A stretch of DNA of 8,366 nucleotides, taken from positions 1 to 8,366 of the forward strand of contig JACMLD010000198.1 of NCBI GenBank assembly GCA_014379785.1, given 5' to 3'. This document shows, one piece after another, positions 1-5,177 of the stretch. A program made the position numbers and the translations under genes. The notes beneath the pieces were generated by a model, which was not told the DNA's origin, searched no databases, and was given only the letters and a program-made list of their open reading frames with translations. How positions within the stretch are numbered: position 1 is the stretch's first letter; each line of letters starts with the position of its first letter. The stretch comes from Chitinophagaceae bacterium. Its GTDB lineage: Bacteria; Bacteroidota; Bacteroidia; Chitinophagales; Chitinophagaceae.

Positions 1-1616
1 ACCGATGCTTTGCGGTCGGCGAATTCTTTGGCCGCCTTTATAAAGTGTACAAATACCGGGTGTGGGTTCTCCACCGTGCTTTTCAGCTCAGGATGGTATT
101 GAACGCCAACAAAAAAAGGATGACCGGGTAATTCAACAATTTCAACAAGGCCTGTTTCCGGGTTGCGACCGCTGGCAATCATCCCGGCTTCTTCAAAACG
201 CGCCAGGTATTCGTTGTTGAACTCCCAGCGGTGACGATGGCGCTCACTGATGATGGATGTACCGTATATTTCGCTTGCCCTTGTTCCTTGCTTTATCTCG
301 CAGGCCTGTGCGCCGAGACGCATTGTGCCTCCTTTTGAAGTCACCTGTTTCTGTTCTTCCATGAGATCAATCACCGGATTGGAAGTTTCAGGATTCATTT
401 CAGTAGAATGCGCGTCGGGAATATGTAACACATTGCGTGCAAATTCGATCACCGACATCTGCATGCCGAGGCATATTCCAAAAAATGGAAGTCCGCGCTC
501 ACGGGCATACCTGACCGCAATAATCTTTCCTTCTATTCCGCGATGTCCGAAACCGGGTGCTACCAGCAAGCCGTCAAGACTGCTCAGTTTTTCATCCACA
601 TTTTCATCGGTAATAAACTCACTGTGCACATTAACTACCTGCACCTTGCATTCATTCATTGCGCCGGCATGTACAAATGCTTCAAGAATGGATTTGTAAG
701 CATCCTGCAGTTCAATGTATTTTCCAATCAGGCCAATGGTGACTTTACTTTTGGGATATTTCAGTTTATCGAGAAACTCTTTCCACTTGCTGAGATCGGG
801 CTCATTGTAATTGGTGATATGCATTTTCCGCAAACAGATCACATCAAGTTTCTCTCTCATCATGGCGAGCGGAACTTCGTAAATGGTAGAAGCATCCGCT
901 GCTTCGATAACCGCTTCGGGCTTTACATTGCAGAAGAGTGCAATTTTTCTTTTTATTTCCGGAGAAAGCGATTCCTCTGTGCGGCATGCAATGATGTCCG
1001 GGTGAACGCCTTCCTGGCTCAGCATTCTGACGCTGTGCTGTGTTGGCTTGGTCTTCAATTCCTTTGCGGCTTTCAGGTAAGGGATCAGGGTAAGGTGTAC
1101 TACCACGGAATCTTCATCGGGCAGTTCCCACTGCAATTGTCTGACAGCTTCTACAAACGGAAGGCTTTCGATATCCCCGACCGTGCCACCGATTTCAGTT
1201 ATCACAATATCAAATCTTTTGTCCTGACCCAGCAGCATCATTCTGCGTTTGATCTCGTCCGTGATATGGGGCACCACCTGGACCGTTTTTCCAAGATAGG
1301 CGCCTTCTCTTTCTTTATTGATGACCGTCTGATAGATTCGGCCGGTGGTAACATTGTTTGCCTGAGATGTGGGAATATTCAGAAATCGCTCATAGTGCCC
1401 GAGATCCAAATCGGTTTCTGCCCCGTCGTCCGTAACAAAGCATTCTCCATGCTCGTAAGGATTCAGGGTTCCGGGATCTACATTGATATAAGGATCAAAT
1501 TTCTGAATAGTTACACGGAGTCCTCTTGCCTGCAGGAGTTTCGCCAGCGAGGCAGCAATGATGCCTTTACCCAAAGAGGAGGTTACTCCACCAGTAACAA
1601 AAATGTACTTAGCCAT
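1..1616 (-). CDS. pyrG: CTP synthase (glutamine hydrolysing), 3' end cut by window edge
   Basis: Makes CTP from UTP, ATP and glutamine in the cytoplasm, the last step of pyrimidine nucleotide synthesis. My translation of the reverse strand runs 538 codons without a stop; the family is usually about 535-545 residues, so only a few C-terminal residues lie beyond base 1. The N-terminal synthetase domain has the P-loop GGVTSSLGKG (residues 9-18, Lys17), GTLNPYEHGECFVTDDGAET and EIGGTVGDIES. The C-terminal class I glutamine amidotransferase domain has PFFGICLGMQ with nucleophile Cys382, ISERHRHRWEFN, and the His508/Glu510 pair in QYHPE. The ATG at 1616 gives MAKYIFVTGG, the standard family start; no clear Shine-Dalgarno precedes it, as is usual in Bacteroidota. 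It is transcribed divergently from the secreted protein at 1865 and has its own promoter and a leader of roughly 100 nt. All catalytic residues I looked for are present. Confidence 0.98.
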   Translation of the reverse strand, partial: MAKYIFVTGGVTSSLGKGIIAASLAKLLQARGLRVTIQKFDPYINVDPGTLNPYEHGECFVTDDGAETDLDLGHYERFLNIPTSQANNVTTGRIYQTVINKEREGAYLGKTVQVVPHITDEIKRRMMLLGQDKRFDIVITEIGGTVGDIESLPFVEAVRQLQWELPDEDSVVVHLTLIPYLKAAKELKTKPTQHSVRMLSQEGVHPDIIACRTEESLSPEIKRKIALFCNVKPEAVIEAADASTIYEVPLAMMREKLDVICLRKMHITNYNEPDLSKWKEFLDKLKYPKSKVTIGLIGKYIELQDAYKSILEAFVHAGAMNECKVQVVNVHSEFITDENVDEKLSSLDGLLVAPGFGHRGIEGKIIAVRYARERGLPFFGICLGMQMSVIEFARNVLHIPDAHSTEMNPETSNPVIDLMEEQKQVTSKGGTMRLGAQACEIKQGTRASEIYGTSIISERHRHRWEFNNEYLARFEEAGMIASGRNPETGLVEIVELPGHPFFVGVQYHPELKSTVENPHPVFVHFIKAAKEFADRKAS

Positions 1617-1664
1617 ATAGTGGTTAGTTGTTGTTCAATAAAAAAATCGAAAGATTCAGGAATC

Positions 1665-1682
1665 GGTCAATTATAACTGACC
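1665..1682 (-). promoter_or_regulatory. Hairpin in the pyrG leader
   Basis: Reading the minus strand, GGTCA (1682-1678) pairs with TGACC (1669-1665). A G-U and a T-A pair extend the stem to about 7 bp around a 4-nt loop. It lies in the predicted untranslated leader of pyrG, about 50 nt before the ATG. A very weak 4-bp hairpin (1645-1656) and a run of seven T on the minus strand (1646-1640) follow. This could be part of an attenuator or simply leader structure; the main hairpin is not directly followed by the T run, so I do not call a terminator. Confidence 0.35.
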
Positions 1683-1722
1683 TAAGGAGAACTAAAAATT
1701 GCAGAAGCTCCGAGAGGTCATG

Positions 1723-1751
1723 CAAAGGTAACAGATTCTGGCAGTGTCAAA
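1723..1751 (-). promoter_or_regulatory. pyrG promoter, Bacteroidota type
   Basis: On the minus strand the -7 box is TACCTTTG (1730-1723), an exact match to the Bacteroidota consensus TAnnTTTG. The -33 element is TTTG (1751-1748), 17 nt upstream of the -7 box. This would start transcription near 1717 and leave a leader of about 100 nt before the pyrG ATG at 1616. The assignment rests on motif match and position only. Confidence 0.7.
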
Positions 1752-1761
1752 AAATTTGACA
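1745..1761. promoter_or_regulatory. 17-bp dyad over the pyrG -33 element (candidate operator)
   Basis: The sequence TGTCAAAAAATTTGACA is a perfect 7-bp inverted repeat (TGTCAAA / TTTGACA) around a 3-nt AAA spacer. One arm contains the pyrG -33 TTTG, so a dimeric regulator bound here would cover the promoter. It could also be a chance product of an AT-rich -33 region, because TTTGACA is itself promoter-like. No regulator can be named from the sequence. Confidence 0.35.
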
Positions 1762-1802
1762 TGAGTGATGTGGAAAAGTTGGAGATAAGACGGCCACGGC
1801 AC

Positions 1803-1832
1803 TTGACATTCTAAGGAATTACCCTTATTTTG
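1803..1832 (+). promoter_or_regulatory. Probable promoter of the secreted-protein gene
   Basis: TTGACA starts at 1803 and is followed, 20 nt after the TTG, by TATTTTG (1826-1832), one base short of the TAnnTTTG consensus. The predicted transcript would begin around 1838, about 25 nt before the ATG at 1865. The shortened -7 box makes this weaker than the pyrG and purL promoters. Confidence 0.4.
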
Positions 1833-1864
1833 ATACCGTTAAAAATCCAATTCCGGAAAATCCG

Positions 1865-2986
1865 ATGAGATTCTCAGCATTTTATGCTATCCTCTCGCTG
1901 TTTTTGATTTGCAGGCCCCTGCAGGTTGACGCTCAATGCGCTGGAGGCATACATTGGATCAATGGGCCAAATGCAGGCGGTACACTCCGGGATACGCTCT
2001 CCGCACTTGTCTATGACACCATCTTTGTAAGTACTTCATTACCAACCAGCGGTACCATAGCAGCTGGTCGACCAACATACTGGGGCGGTACCTCGGTATG
2101 GAACGGATATAATTTTCAGACTGCAGACCTCGCGCGTGGCGGTGGTCGCGGCTCTTCAACTACCTACGATTTCCAGTCGGCGCTTGATTCGTTCCAGATA
2201 CACTTCCGGTTAATGGACCTGAGAGGGGATTTTCTCAATTGGGAGGATCAGAGAATCCGCGGTTTCAGAAATGGCACACCGGTTACCTGCACCTATAAAG
2301 ACGCTGTAAACGGGTGCACCGGCAGCGGAACTGACGTGGCAGGGGGGTCGGCGAATACCGCTGCGGCCCAGGGTGCGATCCGAATATTTTTCAACGGACC
2401 TGTAGACAGTGTCATCATCACTTCCATTGCCGCCAATGACTACGTAATTTTCGAAATCCTGGCGCGGTGCGATATCGTGCTGGCTGAATCCCAAAAACTG
2501 GAGGCATGGACCGAAAATAAACAAAACAAGCTTAGGTGGACTGGTAAGTCCGGGACTGAATACAGCATTGAACGCTCTGGCAACGGTCGTGACTGGCATG
2601 CCCTGGGTGTGGCGCAAGCTGTGTCCGGACAAAATCTGTTATTTACCGACGCCTCCCGCCTTCCCGGGTCAAATTATTACCGCGTTTTCTCAGGTACATA
2701 CTCCAATACAGTGCATCTGAAATCCGCCAGAAATGCGGTGGGTTTGCATATTTACCCCAATCCGGCAGTGAGTTATATTGATTTTACATCAAAAATCAAC
2801 ATTGTAAAAATTGCGGTCTATGACCTGATGGGAAGAAATACGGGTCTTTTTTCCGGACAGTTCCGTGCCGGTGCAACGCACAGAATCTATACAGGGCAAC
2901 TCATGCCAGGCATCTATCAAATGCGTTTCTTTGATATCAACGGTAACATTCAAACTGAAACCATTGTGGTGGGCAGGCCTGGCTAA
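1865..2986 (+). CDS. Secreted protein with type IX secretion C-terminal sorting domain, function unknown
   Basis: A 373-residue exported protein. Residues 1-23 form a Sec signal peptide (positive start MRF, hydrophobic core, likely cut VDA|QC), so the mature protein would start with Gln24-Cys25. Residues about 24-205 are rich in Gly, Thr, Ser and aromatics and are probably beta-structured; I do not recognise the family. Residues about 210-285 resemble the FN3-like segment common before sorting domains (NKLRWTGKSGTEYSIERS, GRDWHALG, SNYYRVFSG). Residues 296-373 are a type A sorting domain: IYPNPAVSYIDF, then VYDLMGRN and LMPGIYQMRFFD. This domain directs passage across the outer membrane through the Por system and usually cell-surface attachment after cleavage. 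The C-terminus (VVGRPG) lacks the usual basic final residues. The gene stands alone between divergent pyrG and a terminator, so neighbours give no clue to its role. No catalytic motif was seen; adhesin or structural surface protein is only a guess. Confidence 0.88.
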   Translation: MRFSAFYAILSLFLICRPLQVDAQCAGGIHWINGPNAGGTLRDTLSALVYDTIFVSTSLPTSGTIAAGRPTYWGGTSVWNGYNFQTADLARGGGRGSSTTYDFQSALDSFQIHFRLMDLRGDFLNWEDQRIRGFRNGTPVTCTYKDAVNGCTGSGTDVAGGSANTAAAQGAIRIFFNGPVDSVIITSIAANDYVIFEILARCDIVLAESQKLEAWTENKQNKLRWTGKSGTEYSIERSGNGRDWHALGVAQAVSGQNLLFTDASRLPGSNYYRVFSGTYSNTVHLKSARNAVGLHIYPNPAVSYIDFTSKINIVKIAVYDLMGRNTGLFSGQFRAGATHRIYTGQLMPGIYQMRFFDINGNIQTETIVVGRPG

Positions 2987-2992
2987 AAACCA

Positions 2993-3025
2993 CAATAGGC
3001 ACCGGAGTGAACCAGATGCCTATTG
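2993..3025. terminator. Bidirectional terminator hairpin between convergent genes
   Basis: CAATAGGCA (2993-3001) and TGCCTATTG (3017-3025) form a perfect 9-bp stem with a 15-nt loop. It begins 6 nt after the stop of the secreted-protein gene. On the plus strand it is followed by the pyrimidine-rich CTTTCCTTCT, and on the minus strand by TGGTTTTTAG. It therefore suits termination of the gene on the left and of the small minus-strand gene ending at 3049. The loop is long and the plus-side T tract is interrupted, so efficiency on that side is uncertain. Confidence 0.6.
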
Positions 3026-3048
3026 CTTTCCTTCTAGTGTGTGTAGAA

Positions 3049-3225
3049 TTATTTGATGCTTAGAAGCGTATACTGTTTGTTTGAAACCGGTGCAGCCTTC
3101 ATCTTCGAAACCTGGCTGTTTTGCTCGTTTAACTTCGTCTCCGGCGTGCTTACTTTATTGGCATGCAGCACCACAATTGCCGCGATTTCTATTGCCAATA
3201 CTATAAAGCTAACATTTCTCTTCAT
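3049..3225 (-). CDS. Small protein (58 aa) with one N-terminal hydrophobic segment, function unknown
   Basis: The reverse strand from the ATG at 3225 to TAA at 3049 encodes 58 residues. MKRNVSF is followed by a hydrophobic stretch IVLAIEIAAIVVLHA (about residues 8-22), then a polar tail rich in Lys, Gln, Ser and Asn (TKLNEQNSQVSKMKAAPVSN). This shape fits either a single-pass inner-membrane protein or an exported peptide; there is no lipobox cysteine, and the protein has no cysteine at all. A promoter-like sequence lies upstream (3271-3302) and a terminator hairpin follows the stop. It is in the same direction as proC, 137 bp downstream, but probably has its own transcript. I do not recognise the family. 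The overlapping plus-strand frame is less gene-like: it starts with TTG and lacks a matching promoter. Confidence 0.6.
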   Translation of the reverse strand: MKRNVSFIVLAIEIAAIVVLHANKVSTPETKLNEQNSQVSKMKAAPVSNKQYTLLSIK

Positions 3226-3270
3226 AAAAGTCTCATTTTTTATCAGGCCGGGATCTGGGTGTAAGGAACG

Positions 3271-3302
3271 CGAAATTAGATGATTTTATTTTACAATACA
3301 AA
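3271..3302 (-). promoter_or_regulatory. Probable promoter of the 58-aa gene
   Basis: On the minus strand TTTG (3302-3299) is followed after 20 nt by TAATTTCG (3278-3271), which matches TAnnTTTG except at one position. The transcript would start near 3265, about 40 nt before the ATG at 3225. The spacing and both boxes are good for Bacteroidota, but the region is AT-rich and one mismatch is present. Confidence 0.45.
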
Positions 3303-3362
3303 GTTTTCTTGCGTGTCTGACTTCTCTTCATACGCAGTAAAATGGAGGATCGTTGGGAAGAT

Positions 3363-4160
3363 TCAGGATTTTACAATCTTGTCAAAACTGGCCATTATTC
3401 CCTTTATGAGAGAGGAGCTGAAACCCTGGTGTTCCATCTCATTCAGCCCTGCTATGGTACATCCTTTTGGTGTAGTAACCTTGTCGATTTCCTGCTCGGG
3501 GTGTGTGCCTCTTTTTAACAGCAGATCAGCCGCACCTTTTACTGTTTGAGCCGCAATCAGCGTAGCGGTTACTGCATCAAAACCTATCTCGATTCCTCCC
3601 TGGATATTTGCACGCATATAGCGCATGGCATATGCAGTACCGCATGCACCGAGGACGGTGGCAGCATCCATCAATTTTTCTTCGATAACGGCCACTTTTC
3701 CGAGCTGATTAAAAAGTTCCTGTACATATTCAAGATCATCTTTCTGAACATCCCTGAAACTCAGGCATGTCATACTCTCCTGGATAGCAATGGCAGTGTT
3801 TGGCATTGCCCTGATAACAGGAACCGGTTGGCCGGATGCGCCGATGATGTGATCAATCGAAACACCTGTTATAACAGACACGAGCAAGTGCTTTTTGGGA
3901 TCAATGTCAGCTTTTAGTTTTGCAAGTACCTCATCCACCTGGAAAGGCTTCACGGCGAGGATGATGATATCGGCATGCCGCACAGCTTCGTTGTTGTCAT
4001 CAGATACCAATACGCCTTTGCGTTCGAGATGCATCAGGGTTGCCACGTTTCTTTTTGTGACGATGATATGCTTGGGCTGTACAAATCCGCTCTGAATCAG
4101 ACCTTCCGCGATGGCCGTTCCAAGATTACCGCCGCCGATAATGGCTATTTTTTTGCTCAT
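3363..4160 (-). CDS. proC: Pyrroline-5-carboxylate reductase
   Basis: Reduces 1-pyrroline-5-carboxylate to L-proline with NAD(P)H, the last step of proline synthesis, in the cytoplasm. The 265-residue protein is normal in length. The Rossmann fold opens with IAIIGGGNLGTAIAEGL (GGGNLG at 9-14). The motifs ILAVKPFQV, VIRAMPNTA and the helical dimerisation-domain signature VTTPKGCTIAGLNEMEHQGF (228-247) follow. The last motif departs from the common SPGGTT form; as I recall, TTPKGCT is the usual version in Bacteroidota, so this is not a defect. I chose the ATG at 4160, whose first base is the last base of the hldD stop (TGATG), rather than the TTG two codons upstream; the overlap suggests translational coupling. 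It is the last gene of the purL-hldD-proC run. No clear terminator follows its TGA before the promoter of the small gene. Confidence 0.96.
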   Translation of the reverse strand: MSKKIAIIGGGNLGTAIAEGLIQSGFVQPKHIIVTKRNVATLMHLERKGVLVSDDNNEAVRHADIIILAVKPFQVDEVLAKLKADIDPKKHLLVSVITGVSIDHIIGASGQPVPVIRAMPNTAIAIQESMTCLSFRDVQKDDLEYVQELFNQLGKVAVIEEKLMDAATVLGACGTAYAMRYMRANIQGGIEIGFDAVTATLIAAQTVKGAADLLLKRGTHPEQEIDKVTTPKGCTIAGLNEMEHQGFSSSLIKGIMASFDKIVKS

Positions 4161-5155
4161 CAGCAATATTTTTTTGCAAGAAGGTAATTCCTCACATACT
4201 CATCAATACCGGCTTCGAGCGAATAAAATTCTTCATTGTATCCGGCATTTCTGAGCTTTTGCATTTTCGCTTCGGTAAAGTATTGATACTTCTCGCGGAT
4301 ATCTTCCGGCATATCAATAAACTGAATGGAAGGTTTCTTGTCCAGTCCGGCAAAAGTCGCCTTCACCAGGTCTTCAAATGACCTCGCTTTACCTGTACCC
4401 AGATTATAAAGGCCTGATTCCGGTTGGTGAATCATGAGCCAGTAGCAGACTTTGAGAATATCTTTTACATAAATGAAGTCCCGGAGCTGTTGACCGTCCG
4501 CAACATCCGGGCGGTGAGATTTAAAAAGGCGTACAACGTTGTCGTTTTTGATCTGGTTGAATGAATGCCAGATAACGCTTGCCATTCTTCCCTTGTGGTA
4601 TTCATTTGGGCCGTAAACATTGAAAAATTTAAGACCGGCCCAGAACGGCGGATGGTCATTCTGATGTTGAACCCACTTATCAAATTCGTTCTTCGATGTC
4701 CCGTATGGATTCAGTGGTTTTAGCCTGTGGACGATATCATGATCGTCACTGTATCCGAAATCACCCGCACCGTAAGTGGCCGCAGAAGATGCGTATACGA
4801 GTGGGATGTTCTGAACTGTACAGTAGTTCCATATTTTTTCTGAGTACTCCACATTCAGATGCTGGTGAACGGAATAATTAAATTCGGTGGTGTCCGTTCG
4901 GGCTCCGATATGAAAAACAAAATCTATGGCCGGTGAGGTTTCCTGCAGCCATTCGAAAAATCGCTCTCTTTCAATTTTAGCAAGAAACTTTTTGCCCTGC
5001 AGGTTTTGTAATTTTTTTTCATCGCCAAATGCGTCAACCAGTATGAGATTTGAATATCCTTTCTCATTCAGAAATCCCACCAGGCAGCTTCCGATAAATC
5101 CTGCTGCGCCGGTGATTACTATAGAGTTTGAGTATTTTGCATTTTCTGTTCCCAT
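4160..5155 (-). CDS. hldD: ADP-L-glycero-D-manno-heptose 6-epimerase
   Basis: Converts ADP-D-glycero-beta-D-manno-heptose to the L-glycero epimer, the activated heptose used to build the LPS inner core. It is a cytoplasmic short-chain dehydrogenase/reductase-type sugar epimerase. The 331-residue protein has the nucleotide-binding GAAGFIG (16-22), the HldD-typical HIGARTDTTE (82-91), SSAATYG (123-129) and the catalytic Tyr151/Lys155 in PYGTSK. FFNVYGPNEYHKGRMASV and LYNLGTGKARSF follow. The E. coli enzyme is about 310 residues; the extra length is mainly a short N-terminal extension. I chose the ATG at 5155, 22 nt after the purL stop. The frame stays open to a TTG at 5188 inside purL, but that would add a Lys-rich leader encoded by an A9 tract and is less likely. 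Its stop overlaps the proC start. The symbol rfaD is an older synonym. Confidence 0.95.
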   Translation of the reverse strand: MGTENAKYSNSIVITGAAGFIGSCLVGFLNEKGYSNLILVDAFGDEKKLQNLQGKKFLAKIERERFFEWLQETSPAIDFVFHIGARTDTTEFNYSVHQHLNVEYSEKIWNYCTVQNIPLVYASSAATYGAGDFGYSDDHDIVHRLKPLNPYGTSKNEFDKWVQHQNDHPPFWAGLKFFNVYGPNEYHKGRMASVIWHSFNQIKNDNVVRLFKSHRPDVADGQQLRDFIYVKDILKVCYWLMIHQPESGLYNLGTGKARSFEDLVKATFAGLDKKPSIQFIDMPEDIREKYQYFTEAKMQKLRNAGYNEEFYSLEAGIDEYVRNYLLAKKYC

Positions 5156-5177
5156 AATCAACTTTTTTTTTGGCAAT

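Noticed and set aside
543..1676. A 377-codon open frame on the plus strand, and a smaller one at 250-699
   Set aside because: Both lie antisense to pyrG, whose translation is continuous with all catalytic motifs. The plus frames have no recognisable domain and are Phe/Cys/His-rich as expected of a shadow frame.
2210..2632. A 140-codon minus-strand frame antisense to the T9SS protein, with others at 1959-2159 and 2789-2995
   Set aside because: The sense frame has a signal peptide and a sorting domain; the antisense frames are shadows without motifs.
3053..3283. A 76-codon plus-strand frame opposite the 58-aa gene
   Set aside because: It starts with TTG, has no promoter match in its direction, sits just after a terminator hairpin and shows no signal or domain pattern; the minus-strand frame has ATG, promoter and terminator.
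4161..4166. Upstream TTG start for proC, two codons before the ATG
   Set aside because: The ATG at 4160 overlaps the hldD stop as TGATG and gives the normal MSKKIAIIGGGN start; the TTG adds only two residues with no support.
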